NCBI GenBank assembly: GCA_963721175.1
Contig: CAVRIG010000008.1
Span: forward strand, 303,243-367,242
Direction of reading: 5' to 3'
DNA length: 64,000 bases
Source: Aliishimia sp963721175
GTDB taxonomy: Bacteria; Pseudomonadota; Alphaproteobacteria; Rhodobacterales; Rhodobacteraceae
In this document: positions 7,993 through 18,014 of the stretch, one piece after another
How the letters are laid out: the number at the start of each line of letters is the position of its first letter
Position numbering within the stretch: position 1 is the stretch's first letter
Notes under the pieces: generated by a model
Seen by the model: only the letters and a program-made list of their open reading frames with translations
What the model was told of the DNA's origin: nothing
The model's database searches: none
Position numbers and translations under genes: made by a program

Positions 7993-8385
7993 ATGAACGA
8001 TCCTATCGGCGATATGCTCACCCGCATCCGGAACAGCCAGCTGCGCGGCAAGTCCATCGTCAAGACGCCCGCGTCAAAGCTGCGCGTGCGCGTTCTTGAG
8101 GTGATGGCGGACGAAGGCTACATCCGCGGCTTCGAGGAAAAGACGGGCGCCGACGGCCATCCGTCCATCGAAATCAGCCTGAAGTACTACGAGGGAGAGC
8201 CGGTGATACGCGAATTGAAGCGCGTGTCCAAGCCCGGCCGTCGCGTGTACATGAGTGTGGGCGACATCCCCTCGGTCCGTCAGGGCCTCGGCGTGTCGAT
8301 CGTCTCCACCTCCAAGGGCGTCATGTCGGATGCGAACGCGCGCCAGGCGAATGTCGGCGGCGAAGTGCTCTGCACCGTATTCTAG
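7993..8385 (+). CDS. rpsH: 30S ribosomal protein S8 (uS8)
   Basis: Small-subunit central-domain protein; in E. coli it is the translational repressor of the spc operon. The 130 residues begin with NDPIGDMLTRIRN and end with GISIVSTSKGVMSD-like and GGEVLCTVF motifs, all typical. Confidence 0.98.
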   Translation: MNDPIGDMLTRIRNSQLRGKSIVKTPASKLRVRVLEVMADEGYIRGFEEKTGADGHPSIEISLKYYEGEPVIRELKRVSKPGRRVYMSVGDIPSVRQGLGVSIVSTSKGVMSDANARQANVGGEVLCTVF

Positions 8386-8397
8386 GGAGAGAAGCAG

Positions 8398-8931
8398 ATG
8401 TCTCGAATTGGGAAAAGACCGGTCGAGCTGCCCAGCGGTGTGACCGCGACGCTTTCCGGCCAGAAGATCGAAGTCAAGGGCCCGAAGGGCGTGCGCAGTT
8501 TTGCGGCGACGGACGATGTGACCCTGACGGTCGAAGACAACCAGGTGCGCGTCACGCCGCGGGGCAAGTCCAAGCGTGCGCTTCAGCAATGGGGCATGTC
8601 GCGAACTCAGGTCCAGAACTGCGTAACCGGCGTGACCGAAGGCTTCAAGAAGGAGCTTGAGATCCAGGGCGTGGGCTACCGGGCGCAGATGCAGGGCAAT
8701 GTCCTGAGGCTGAACCTCGGTCTCAGCCATGACGTGGATTTCCGCGCGCCCGAAGGCGTGACGATCACGGCTCCGAAGCAGACGGAAATCACGGTGGAAG
8801 GAATCGACCAGCAGGTCGTCGGCGAAGTGGCCGCCAACATCCGCGCCTGGCGCTCGCCGGAGCCCTACAAGGGCAAGGGCATCCGCTACAAGGGCGAGTA
8901 CATCTTCCGCAAGGAAGGCAAGAAGAAGTAA
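8398..8931 (+). CDS. rplF: 50S ribosomal protein L6 (uL6)
   Basis: Large-subunit protein near the factor-binding site. The 177 residues show the duplicated fold, SRIGKRPVELP at the N-terminus, LEIQGVGYRAQMQG in the middle and PEPYKGKGIRYKGE at the C-terminus. Encoded with normal spacing between rpsH and rplR. Confidence 0.98.
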   Translation: MSRIGKRPVELPSGVTATLSGQKIEVKGPKGVRSFAATDDVTLTVEDNQVRVTPRGKSKRALQQWGMSRTQVQNCVTGVTEGFKKELEIQGVGYRAQMQGNVLRLNLGLSHDVDFRAPEGVTITAPKQTEITVEGIDQQVVGEVAANIRAWRSPEPYKGKGIRYKGEYIFRKEGKKK

Positions 8932-8943
8932 GGAACGCGACAG

Positions 8944-9303
8944 ATGGCAAATAGCAAGAGAGATCTGTTCATCAAGCGCCGCCTGCGCGTTCGCAGCAAG
9001 CTTCGCAAGGTGAATGCCGGACGGGTGCGCCTCAGTGTGCACAGGTCGAACAAGAATATCAGCGTCCAGCTGATCGACGACGTCGCCGGTGTGACGCTGG
9101 CCTCTGCCTCGAGCCTCGAGAAGGATCTGGGCGTGGTCGGCAAGAACAATGTCGACGCGGCGGCGAAAGTCGGTGCGACGATCGCCGAGCGTGCCCAGAA
9201 GGCCGGCGTGACCGAAGCCTATTTCGACCGCGGCGGCTTTCTCTTCCACGGAAGGGTCAAGGCGCTGGCCGATGCGGCACGCGAAGGCGGGCTGAAGATC
9301 TGA
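8944..9303 (+). CDS. rplR: 50S ribosomal protein L18 (uL18)
   Basis: 5S rRNA-binding protein of the central protuberance. The 119 residues include RLSVHRSNKNISVQLIDD and the C-terminal FDRGGFLFHGRVKALADAAREGG signature (seen in two parts). A 119-base spacer before rpsE has no recognisable gene. Confidence 0.98.
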   Translation: MANSKRDLFIKRRLRVRSKLRKVNAGRVRLSVHRSNKNISVQLIDDVAGVTLASASSLEKDLGVVGKNNVDAAAKVGATIAERAQKAGVTEAYFDRGGFLFHGRVKALADAAREGGLKI

Positions 9304-9422
9304 TGACGTGTGGAGGGCCGCGTAGGCTCTCCCGATGATCCGGGGCGCGCGTATCGTGAGCGCTGCCACCTGCGATCGAGACAGAAGGTGCAGCGTGCGC
9401 CACTTGAAAGAAGGAATGCCAG

Positions 9423-9998
9423 ATGGCAGAACGTGACAACCGCCGCCCGCGCCGTGACCGCGACGAGGCCCCCGAATTCGCCGACCGTCTGGTTGCCATC
9501 AACCGGGTGTCCAAGACCGTGAAGGGTGGCAAGCGGTTCGGCTTTGCAGCACTTGTCGTGGTGGGTGACCAGAAAGGTCGCGTTGGTTTCGGCAAGGGCA
9601 AGGCCAAGGAAGTGCCCGAAGCGATCCGCAAGGCGACCGAACAAGCCAAGCGCGGGATGATCCGCGTACCGCTGCGCGAGGGCCGGACGCTGCATCACGA
9701 CATGGAGGGCCGCCACGGCGCCGGCCGGGTCGTCATGCGGACGGCGCCGGAAGGAACCGGTATCATTGCGGGCGGCCCGATGCGTGCCGTGTTCGAGATG
9801 CTGGGTATCAAGGACGTGGTGTCGAAGTCGCTGGGGTCGCAAAACCCCTACAACATGATCCGTGCCGCAATCGACGGTCTCAAGAAGGAGCAATCCCCAC
9901 GCTCCGTCGCGCAGCGTCGCGGCAAGAAGGTTGCCGACATCCTGCCCAAGCGGGAAGACGCGCCCGCGGGGCAATCCCAAGTCGCCGAGGAGGCCTGA
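9423..9998 (+). CDS. rpsE: 30S ribosomal protein S5 (uS5)
   Basis: Small-subunit fidelity protein with helicase activity at the mRNA entry. The 191 residues carry the RNA-binding N-domain (LVAINRVSKTVKGG, FGFAALVVVGD) and the C-domain (GIIAGGPMRAVFEMLGIKDV). The C-terminus has a short low-complexity tail common in alphaproteobacteria. Confidence 0.98.
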   Translation: MAERDNRRPRRDRDEAPEFADRLVAINRVSKTVKGGKRFGFAALVVVGDQKGRVGFGKGKAKEVPEAIRKATEQAKRGMIRVPLREGRTLHHDMEGRHGAGRVVMRTAPEGTGIIAGGPMRAVFEMLGIKDVVSKSLGSQNPYNMIRAAIDGLKKEQSPRSVAQRRGKKVADILPKREDAPAGQSQVAEEA

Positions 9999-10003
9999 GA
10001 CCG

Positions 10004-10192
10004 ATGGCAAAAACAATCGTCGTGAAACAGATCGGCTCTCCGATCCGCCGTCCCGAAATCCAGCGCAAGACGCTGATCGGGTTGGGTCTCAACAAGATGC
10101 ATCGGACCCGGGAGCTTGAAGATACGCCCTCGGTCCGCGGCATGGTCAACAAGATCCCGCACTTGGTCGAGATCGTGGAAGAGCGCGGCTGA
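10004..10192 (+). CDS. rpmD: 50S ribosomal protein L30 (uL30)
   Basis: Small large-subunit protein of 62 residues with the family pattern KQIGSPIRRPEIQRKTLIGLGLNKM (seen in two parts) and VRGMVNKIPHLV. It starts 5 bases after rpsE. A terminator follows, so the spc-type transcript appears to end here rather than run into rplO. Confidence 0.97.
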   Translation: MAKTIVVKQIGSPIRRPEIQRKTLIGLGLNKMHRTRELEDTPSVRGMVNKIPHLVEIVEERG

Positions 10193-10215
10193 CACGCCGT
10201 CGCAGTGTCGAGATT

Positions 10216-10250
10216 AATGGCGTTCCGATTGTCGGAGCGCCATTTTTTTT
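10216..10250 (+). terminator. Rho-independent terminator after rpmD
   Basis: A 12-13 bp stem (AATGGCGTTCCGA with TCGGAGCGCCATT) with a short TTG loop, followed by eight T residues. Typical intrinsic terminator 24 bases after the rpmD stop. Confidence 0.9.
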
Positions 10251-10571
10251 GCGAGTTTGTTCCGAGGCCGTCGGGTATACGATCGCAGCGTTTCGCCACT
10301 GCGAGGGCAGTTTGCCGCATCGGCAGCGCTGAGTGGCGGTCGGCGCACGCGACCGGCACGACCAAGCGGATACCGTGCTGGTTGTCGCAGCATATCTTGT
10401 GATGGTCTGCGGCGAAACCTTGGGTGCGACAAGGTTGAGCATTGCGCGCGACAGGGCACGATCTGGGGCGCTGGGAGCGGCTAACGGCACTTTATGCTCT
10501 GCACTCGCTTCAGACATTTGCCCTCGCGTCTCGTGACGCTATCTCGCAGAAAAACGAAGGAGAGCCACATC
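10251..10571. other. Intergenic stretch without a recognised gene
   Basis: About 320 bases between the rpmD terminator and the Tat-exported hydrolase. Short open frames here have no family resemblance and no good ribosome-binding site. A TATACG at 10275-10280 could be a -10 element, but no well-spaced -35 was found. Confidence 0.4.
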
Positions 10572-11351
10572 ATGAACACGACACGACGCACATTCATCGC
10601 AACTGCCGCAGCCGGAAGCGCTATCACGGTTCTGCCCTTTCAGGCTCTCGCTGCGAGCAATTCCGGAAACAGTTTCGAGACGGAAGCCGGTACGGTCACC
10701 GTCCATCCGGTCTCGCACGCGTCGTTCGTGATGGAGACACCAGCCGGGGTGATCTACTCCGACCCGGTGGGTGATCCGGCGCAGTACAGCGACTTTCCCG
10801 CGCCTGACCTGATCCTCGTCACGCACCAGCACGGCGATCATTACAACGCCGACACGCTCCAGGCGCTGATGGGAGAGGGCACGCATCTGGTGACCAACCC
10901 GGCCGTTGCCGACATGTTGCCCGAGGGCATGGAGGCCGAAGTCCTGGCCAATGGTGACAGCACCACTTGGAACGACATGGCGATCGACGCGATCCCGGCC
11001 TACAACATGACCGAAGATCGGCTGGATTTTCACCCTGAAGGACGGGACAACGGCTACGTGCTGACCATGGGAGACTTCCGGGTCTACATCTCCGGGGATA
11101 CCGAGGACATTCCGGAGATGCGCGCGCTGGAAGACATCGATCTGGCGTTCGTGTGCATGAACCTGCCCTTCACGATGGATGCCGAAGCCGCCGCATCGGC
11201 GGTGCAGGAATTCGCGCCGACATACGTCTACCCCTACCATTACCGCGGTCGGGACGGCGGCACGCAAGACCCGCAGGCCTTCGCCGAGATGGTCGCCGAT
11301 GCATCGGACGTCCGCATGGGCGACTGGTACGCACCTGGCGAGCTTGGCTGA
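10572..11351 (+). CDS. Tat-exported metallo-beta-lactamase-fold hydrolase
   Basis: A 259-residue predicted periplasmic metal-dependent hydrolase, substrate unknown. Seen: a twin-arginine signal (TTRRTFIATAAAG, hydrophobic run, then AALA-like cleavage region LAASNS near residue 30), the metal motif THQHGDHY (HxHxDH) near residue 95, a later GDT at about 175 and a HY near 223 as further metal ligands. The small size and VMETPAGVIYSDPVG segment resemble the UlaG/YtnP-like MBL proteins. The ATG at 10572 is chosen because it follows AAGGAGAG and begins the Tat signal. It interrupts the ribosomal superoperon. Confidence 0.8.
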   Translation: MNTTRRTFIATAAAGSAITVLPFQALAASNSGNSFETEAGTVTVHPVSHASFVMETPAGVIYSDPVGDPAQYSDFPAPDLILVTHQHGDHYNADTLQALMGEGTHLVTNPAVADMLPEGMEAEVLANGDSTTWNDMAIDAIPAYNMTEDRLDFHPEGRDNGYVLTMGDFRVYISGDTEDIPEMRALEDIDLAFVCMNLPFTMDAEAAASAVQEFAPTYVYPYHYRGRDGGTQDPQAFAEMVADASDVRMGDWYAPGELG

Positions 11352-11528
11352 CAAACCGCTTCTGACAGGACCGGGCCTCAGGCGATGGCCCGGTCGCAGA
11401 CGGCCCTGAGCCGTCGAAAGACGCAGATTGTGCGTACACCGACCAATTGTTGAGTTGCTTTTTGGCTGAGAAATGTGTCCTCTTGGGGTGCGTGCCGGTG
11501 TGGCCCGCACCAGAGGAGGAGAATTGAT

Positions 11529-11972
11529 ATGTCCAGTCATTATGAAGGCGGTTGCGATCATGTGCGGGTCACGGCATCAGCCGAACCGATCGACAACCAT
11601 GTGTGTCATTGCAACGTCTGCAAGTCGGTGACCGGCCAGCAGACGACACATGTCGCGTTTTTCAACTACAACGATCTCAACGTCGATCATCCGGAAAAGA
11701 TCAACCGGCAGCCGTTCAATGCCGACAACCCGGATGGTCCGCTGGAACTGTGCACCTGCGCGGACTGCGGGACGCCGCTGATGCTCGACGACAAGCAGAA
11801 GCGGATCCGCGTGGCCGTGCCCAACGTGATGGGATATGACGAATTGTCCTTCCCGGACGCGAGCTATCATGCCTTCTATGACGACAGCAAAGGCTATGCG
11901 AAGCCCGATGACGGTCGTCCGGTATACGACAGTCTGCGCCCGGATTTCACCTGGCCTGCATCGGCCGCCTGA
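11529..11972 (+). CDS. GFA-family (glutathione-dependent formaldehyde-activating enzyme-like) protein
   Basis: Zinc-binding fold of the GFA/CENP-V family, 147 residues. Seen: GGC near residue 8, CHCNVC near residue 27 and CADCG near residue 79, the cysteine sets that bind two zinc ions in this family. Family members include glutathione adduct enzymes, but most are uncharacterised, so no reaction is claimed. A strong GAGGAGGAG precedes the ATG. It follows the MBL-fold gene in the same direction, 177 bases away. Confidence 0.8.
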   Translation: MSSHYEGGCDHVRVTASAEPIDNHVCHCNVCKSVTGQQTTHVAFFNYNDLNVDHPEKINRQPFNADNPDGPLELCTCADCGTPLMLDDKQKRIRVAVPNVMGYDELSFPDASYHAFYDDSKGYAKPDDGRPVYDSLRPDFTWPASAA

Positions 11973-12061
11973 CCGGCAATATCTGGCGAGGACGTCGAAA
12001 GACGGCTGCGGGGCCGAAAACGCTCCTCAGCCGTCGACATGAATTTGGCTGGCCGATCCCC

Positions 12062-12090
12062 TTGATCGCCGCGGGCGTCGCAGTTATACG
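12062..12090 (+). promoter_or_regulatory. Probable sigma-70 type promoter for rplO
   Basis: TTGATC at 12062-12067 and TATACG at 12085-12090, spacer 17 bases, about 95 bases before rplO. The -10 box is identical to that of the rpmC promoter at 5.79 kb. The position makes sense because the upstream transcript is terminated after rpmD. Confidence 0.6.
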
Positions 12091-12185
12091 CGCCGGGTGG
12101 TCGAGCCGTTCGACTCACGACAATCAAGAAACGCCGTGGTTGGCCCATTCGCTTCGGGGGCCACATCCGGCAAAGGAGAAGCGAC

Positions 12186-12656
12186 ATGAAACTGCATGAA
12201 TTGCGCGACAATGATGGCGCGACAAAGACCAAGAAACGCGTCGGCCGCGGCCCCGGATCGGGCAAGGGCAAGACCGCCGGACGGGGTGTCAAAGGTCAGA
12301 AATCCCGCTCGGGCGTGGCGATCAACGGCTACGAAGGCGGGCAGATGCCACTCTACCAGAGGCTGCCGAAACGCGGCTTCACCAAGCCCAACCGGAAATC
12401 CTATGCCGTGGTCAATCTGGGTCTGATCCAGAAGTTCGTCGATGCGAGCAAGATCGACGCCAGCGCCCCGGTGACGGAGGATGTCCTGGTGCAAAGCGGC
12501 CTCGTCCGCCGCAAGAAGGACGGCGTGCGCGTGCTTGCCAAGGGTGATTTCTCGGCGAAACTCGACATCGCGGTGACCGGTGCGTCGAAGTCCGCGATCG
12601 AAGCGGTGGAAAAAGCCGGTGGTTCGCTCAAGACCGCGGGTGGCGCGGCGGAATAA
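12186..12656 (+). CDS. rplO: 50S ribosomal protein L15 (uL15)
   Basis: Late-assembling large-subunit protein. The 156 residues begin MKLHELRDNDGATKTKKRVG, followed by the glycine-rich GRGPGSGKGKTAGRGVKGQ and GYEGGQMPLYQRLPKRGF. A GGAGAAG precedes the start. A terminator-like hairpin separates it from secY. Confidence 0.98.
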   Translation: MKLHELRDNDGATKTKKRVGRGPGSGKGKTAGRGVKGQKSRSGVAINGYEGGQMPLYQRLPKRGFTKPNRKSYAVVNLGLIQKFVDASKIDASAPVTEDVLVQSGLVRRKKDGVRVLAKGDFSAKLDIAVTGASKSAIEAVEKAGGSLKTAGGAAE

Positions 12657-12702
12657 CTTCTTGTGAGCGGCCAGCGGTCCGCTTACATACCTCAAAGGTT
12701 CC

Positions 12703-12743
12703 AAACGCCGCCGCGGTCCGAGCCGATCGCAGGCGGCGTTTTT
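12703..12743 (+). terminator. Terminator or attenuator between rplO and secY
   Basis: AAACGCCGCC at 12703-12712 pairs perfectly with GGCGGCGTTT at 12732-12741, then TTT continues. The loop of 19 bases is long, so termination may be partial. Only 23 bases remain before the secY start, so a separate secY promoter would have to lie inside or before this hairpin. Confidence 0.6.
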
Positions 12744-12765
12744 GCAAAATACAACCGGAGACCCC

Positions 12766-14135
<1,370 letters not shown>

Positions 14136-14139
<4 letters not shown>

Positions 14140-14780
14140 ACATCATCCTGCTAGGCCCGCCGGGCGCCGGCAAAGGCACTCAGGCGCGATTCCTCGTGGA
14201 AGATCGCGGAATGACGCAACTGTCGACGGGCGACATGCTGCGCGCGGCCAAGGACAGCGGCACGGAGATGGGCAAGGTCGTCGCCGATGTGATGGCGCGC
14301 GGCGCCCTGGTGACAGACGACATCGTGATCGGTCTCATCCGTGAACAGTTGGCGACCGTGACGACGAACGGCTTCATCTTTGATGGCTTTCCGCGCACGC
14401 TGGCGCAGGCGGATGCCCTGTCGGAACTGCTCGAGGAGCAGAATCAGAAGCTCGACGCCGTGATCGAGATGGAGGTCGATACCGAGGCGCTGGTCGAGCG
14501 GATCACGGCGAGGTCGACCTGCGCTGGCTGCGGCGAGGTCTACAACGACAAGACCAAGCCAGTTCCCGACGACGGCAAGTGCTCGAACTGCGGCAAGTCC
14601 GAGTTCAAGCGCCGCGCCGACGATAACGAGGAAAGCCTGCGCACGAGGCTGATGGAATACTACCAAAAGACGTCTCCCTTGATCGGCTATTATTATGCCA
14701 AGGGGAAGCTGACGAAAGTCGATGGCCTTGGCAGCATTGACGAGGTCAAGGCAGGTATCGCTTCGGCGATGAACGGATGA
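14136..14780 (+). CDS. adk: Adenylate kinase, zinc-lid type
   Basis: Interconverts ATP + AMP and 2 ADP. The 214 residues contain the P-loop GPPGAGKGTQ at residues 7-16, the AMP-binding STGDMLR, FDGFPRTLAQA, and a long LID whose CAGC and CSNC pairs form a structural zinc site (as in Gram-positive and many alphaproteobacterial enzymes). Start overlaps the secY stop, the classic secY-adk pairing. Confidence 0.97.
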
Positions 14781-14884
14781 GCCGCGACCGATGAAGCCGG
14801 GCTGACAAGGCGTTCAGGGTAGATGTGCCGGAAGCTCGGGAATGCGGCGAACTTCTTGGGTTTGCTGGTTTCTGAAGTCGGGGG

Positions 14885-14913
14885 TTGACGCTATCCCGGG
14901 CAACCCCTATCTG
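14885..14913 (+). promoter_or_regulatory. Probable sigma-70 type promoter for the alpha operon
   Basis: TTGACG at 14885-14890 and TATCTG at 14908-14913 with a 17-base spacer, in the 277-base gap between adk and rpsM. It would give an mRNA leader of roughly 135 bases before rpsM, in which no open frame or known leader was recognised. Confidence 0.6.
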
Positions 14914-15057
14914 ACCGCATCTCGGATGAGAATCATGGCATGGACGCACCCTGCCGACCACCTCAATGACATGAGGTTCGGGGGACCTGATCCCTCGGGT
15001 CTCGAGTTGTGAAAAAAGAGCCTGGAGTTACGGGCTCGCAACGAAAGGATATGCCGC

Positions 15058-15426
15058 GTGGCACGTATTGCCGGGGTCAACATCCCCACCTCGAAACGGG
15101 TTCCAATCGCCCTCACCTACATCCACGGTATCGGTCCGAGCTCGGCCAACGCGATTTGCGATGCGCTGGGCATCGAACGGGCGCGCCGTGTCAACGAACT
15201 GAGTGACCAGGAAGTCATCCAGATCCGCGAGCACATAGATGCCAATCTGACCGTCGAAGGCGACCTGCGCCGCGACGTGCAGATGAACGTGAAGCGCCTG
15301 ATGGATCTCGGCTGCTACCGCGGTCTGCGGCACCGCCGCAACCTGCCGGTCCGTGGCCAGCGCACCCACACCAATGCTCGCACCCGCAAAGGCCCCGCAA
15401 AGGCCATCGCCGGCAAGAAGAAATAA
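15058..15426 (+). CDS. rpsM: 30S ribosomal protein S13 (uS13)
   Basis: Small-subunit head protein that bridges to L5 and P-site tRNA. The 122 residues begin ARIAGVNIPTSKRVPIALTY and end with GQRTHTNARTRKGP. The start is GTG at 15058, with GAAAGGA upstream; an ATG seven bases before it is in another frame and does not give this protein. Confidence 0.97.
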   Translation: MARIAGVNIPTSKRVPIALTYIHGIGPSSANAICDALGIERARRVNELSDQEVIQIREHIDANLTVEGDLRRDVQMNVKRLMDLGCYRGLRHRRNLPVRGQRTHTNARTRKGPAKAIAGKKK

Positions 15427-15438
15427 GGGGCAGCATCA

Positions 15439-15828
15439 ATGGCACGTGATACACGGCGCGTGAAGCGCAAGGTTTCGAAGAATATCGCGGCGGGCGTCGC
15501 CCACGTGAATTCATCCTTCAACAACACCAAGATCCTGATTTCCGACGTGCAAGGCAACGCCATCGCGTGGTCGTCCGCCGGCACCATGGGCTTCAAGGGC
15601 TCGCGGAAATCGACGCCGTACGCTGCGCAGATGGCCGCCGAAGATGCGGGCCGCAAGGCGCAGGAACATGGGGTGAAGACACTGGAAGTCGAGGTGCAGG
15701 GGCCGGGCTCCGGCCGTGAGAGCGCGCTACGGGCGCTTGCCACCGTCGGCTTCACCATCACGTCGATCCGTGACGTGACGCCAATCGCGCATAACGGCTG
15801 CCGCCCGCCCAAGCGCCGCCGCGTCTAG
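15439..15828 (+). CDS. rpsK: 30S ribosomal protein S11 (uS11)
   Basis: Small-subunit platform protein next to the Shine-Dalgarno helix. The 129 residues show AHVNSSFNNTKILISD, STPYAAQMAAEDA and the C-terminal DVTPIAHNGCRPPKRRRV (site of isoaspartate in E. coli S11). Twelve bases after rpsM. Confidence 0.98.
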   Translation: MARDTRRVKRKVSKNIAAGVAHVNSSFNNTKILISDVQGNAIAWSSAGTMGFKGSRKSTPYAAQMAAEDAGRKAQEHGVKTLEVEVQGPGSGRESALRALATVGFTITSIRDVTPIAHNGCRPPKRRRV

Positions 15829-15842
15829 GGCACGCTCATTCC

Positions 15843-15880
15843 CGGATCGTGGCGCCCTGCCGCGATCCGTGTGCTTTTTT
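15843..15880 (+). terminator. Hairpin with T-run between rpsK and rpoA
   Basis: CGGATCG...GGC pairs with GCC..CGATCCG around a short loop, followed at 15875-15880 by six T residues. Since rpoA and rplQ follow in the same direction, partial attenuation is more likely than full termination. Confidence 0.5.
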
Positions 15881-15938
15881 GAACCTCGGGAGTCGCCGAC
15901 CTTTGGACATGGGGCGGAGACAGGAATGGAGGGACCGC

Positions 15939-16954
15939 ATGATCCATAAGAATTGGGCAGAACTCATAAAGCCGCAGCAGCTGGACATCAAGCCGGGCAA
16001 CGACCCGGCGCGTCAGGCGACCGTGGTTGCAGAACCGCTGGAGCGCGGTTTCGGCCTGACGATGGGCAACGCGCTGCGCCGCGTGCTGATGTCGTCGCTG
16101 CAGGGCGCTGCGATCACAAGCGTGCAGATCGACAACGTGCTGCACGAGTTTTCCTCCGTCGCCGGTGTGCGCGAGGACGTGACGGACATCATCCTCAACC
16201 TCAAGGGCGTGTCGCTGCGGATGGAGGTCGAGGGTCCGAAGCGGCTGTCGATCAATGCCAAGGGTCCCGGTGTGGTGACCGCCGGCGACATTTCCGAATC
16301 CGCCGGCATCGAGGTCCTGAACCGCGACCACGTGATCTGCCACCTCGACGAGGGCGCGGATGTCTACATGGAGCTGACGGTCAACACCGGCAAGGGCTAC
16401 GTCTCCTCGGACAAGAACAAGCCGGAAGACGCACCGATCGGACTGATCCCGATCGATGCGATCTACTCGCCGGTCAAGAAGGTCTCCTATGACGTGCAGC
16501 CGACCCGCGAGGGACAGGTTCTCGACTACGACAAGCTGACCATGAAGCTCGAGACTGACGGCTCCGTCACGCCCGAGGATGCGGTGGCATTTGCCGCGCG
16601 GATCCTGCAGGACCAGCTGGGCATCTTCGTCAACTTCGACGAGCCGGATTCGGCGAGCCGCCAGGACGAGGACGACGGGCTGGAGTTCAACCCGCTGCTG
16701 CTCAAGAAGGTGGACGAGCTGGAGCTTTCGGTGCGGTCCGCCAACTGCCTGAAGAACGACAACATCGTCTATATCGGCGACCTGATCCAGAAGACCGAAG
16801 CCGAGATGTTGCGCACGCCCAACTTCGGCCGCAAGTCGCTCAACGAGATCAAGGAAGTGCTGTCGGGATGGGCCTGCACCTCGGCATGGATGTAGAGGAC
16901 TGGCCGCCCGACAATATCGAGGACCTGGCGAAGAAGTTCGAAGACAACTTCTGA
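15939..16954 (+). CDS. rpoA: RNA polymerase subunit alpha (one-base deletion in this sequence)
   Basis: Assembly platform of RNA polymerase and contact for UP elements and activators. The N-terminal domain (ERGFGLTMGNALRRVL near residue 35) and the C-terminal domain (NCLKNDNIVYIGDLIQK, then LRTPNFGRKSLNEIKEVL) are intact. After LSG at about 16865 the frame breaks: adding one G to the GGG run restores MGLHLGMDVEDWPPDN and the normal end EDLAKKFEDNF at 16954. As read, the product would lose about 30 conserved residues. Because the gene is essential, a base-calling error is the likely cause. GGAGGG precedes the ATG. Confidence 0.93.
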
Positions 16955-17106
16955 GCCGTTAAGGGCGCGGCCGCTGCCGCACCCTTCAACAAGAACTACG
17001 GGCGTGGCTGGTGCCGCGTCCCACCACAAGACCGGGCAATCCCGCCCCCAGGAGAGGGACTGACACGCATCGGTCCCCGGACAAAGCATAAACAAGGATC
17101 CAAACA

Positions 17107-17526
17107 ATGCGTCACGCAAAAGGCCCCCGTCGCCTGAACCGGACCCACGAGCATCGCAAGGCGATGTTCTCCAACATGGCCGGATCGCTCATCGAACACG
17201 AACAGATCAAGACCACGCTGCCCAAGGCCAAGGAGCTTCGCCCGATCGTGGAGAAGCTGGTCACGCTGGCCAAGCGCGGCGATCTGCACGCGCGCCGGCA
17301 AGCCGCGGCGCGGTTGAAGCAGGACGCGCACGTGGCCAAGCTCTTCGAGGTGCTGGGCCCGCGCTATGCCGAGCGCAGCGGCGGTTACGTCCGCGTGCTC
17401 AAGGCAGGATTCCGCTATGGCGACATGGCCCCGATGGCGATCATCGAGTTCATGGACCGCGACCGCGACGCCAAGGGCGCTGCTGACAAGGAACGCGTCG
17501 CCGCCGAGGATGCGTACGAAGAGTAG
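17107..17526 (+). CDS. rplQ: 50S ribosomal protein L17 (bL17)
   Basis: Large-subunit protein near the tunnel exit. The 139 residues begin MRHAKGPRRLNRTHEHRKAM and include the TTLPKAKELRPIVEKLVTLAK segment, both signatures. Last gene of the alpha operon; a terminator follows. Confidence 0.98.
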   Translation: MRHAKGPRRLNRTHEHRKAMFSNMAGSLIEHEQIKTTLPKAKELRPIVEKLVTLAKRGDLHARRQAAARLKQDAHVAKLFEVLGPRYAERSGGYVRVLKAGFRYGDMAPMAIIEFMDRDRDAKGAADKERVAAEDAYEE

Positions 17527-17545
17527 GATCAGGTGCGAACCTGCC

Positions 17546-17580
17546 GGAAAGTCCCTGCCAGTGCGGGGACTTTCCTTTTT
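17546..17580 (+). terminator. Rho-independent terminator after rplQ
   Basis: A 13-bp stem, GGAAAGTCCCTGC with GCGGGGACTTTCC, CAGT loop, followed by TTTTT. It ends the alpha operon 19 bases after the rplQ stop. Confidence 0.9.
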
Positions 17581-17604
17581 GAACCGACGCCGTAACTTGT
17601 TGCC

Positions 17605-17964
17605 ATGACAGCGCGTCTCGATCGGGTCCTGATATACACAAGCAAGGTCGAGGAGACGGCGGCCTTTTACGCTGCGCATTTCGACTACGTGGTGCGATCA
17701 GTTCCGGGTGACCGTATCACCGAGCTTGTGCCGCCCGACGGCGGAATGACCATCCTCCTGCACCCTGCGGCCAAGGGGCAGCGTGCCGGTCAGGCGCAGG
17801 CCAAGCTCGTCTTCTCCGTCGACGATGTCGAGGCTTTCCATGCCGCCGCGGCGGACCGCGGGCTGCAGTTCGGCGCCGTGCACCGGTCAGAGGGGTACTC
17901 CTTCGCCAATGCGAAGGATCCGGCCGGCAACTCGATCCAGATCACCGGGCGCCCCCGCGCGTGA
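17605..17964 (+). CDS. VOC-family (glyoxalase/bleomycin-resistance fold) protein
   Basis: A 119-residue small protein of the vicinal oxygen chelate superfamily. Seen: the beta-alpha-beta-beta-beta start RVLIYTSKVEETAAFYAAHF and the second half with LVFSVDDVEAFHAAA and DPAGNSIQITG. Members range from lyases to dioxygenases and binding proteins; no reaction can be assigned. It precedes the HtrA-type protease gene, which begins about 50 bases after its stop. Confidence 0.75.
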   Translation: MTARLDRVLIYTSKVEETAAFYAAHFDYVVRSVPGDRITELVPPDGGMTILLHPAAKGQRAGQAQAKLVFSVDDVEAFHAAAADRGLQFGAVHRSEGYSFANAKDPAGNSIQITGRPRA

Positions 17965-18014
17965 GCTTTTGCAAGCTTGCACTTGTCGGATCGCGGGCAC
18001 ATAGTCCGGCCGCG

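Noticed and set aside
10270..10285. Promoter for the MBL-fold gene at TATACG 10275
   Set aside because: No -35 box at a workable distance; it is also far from the start codon.
16860..16895. Programmed frameshift in rpoA
   Set aside because: No slippery heptamer or following structure; RpoA is not known to need recoding. A lost G in a GGGG run is simpler.
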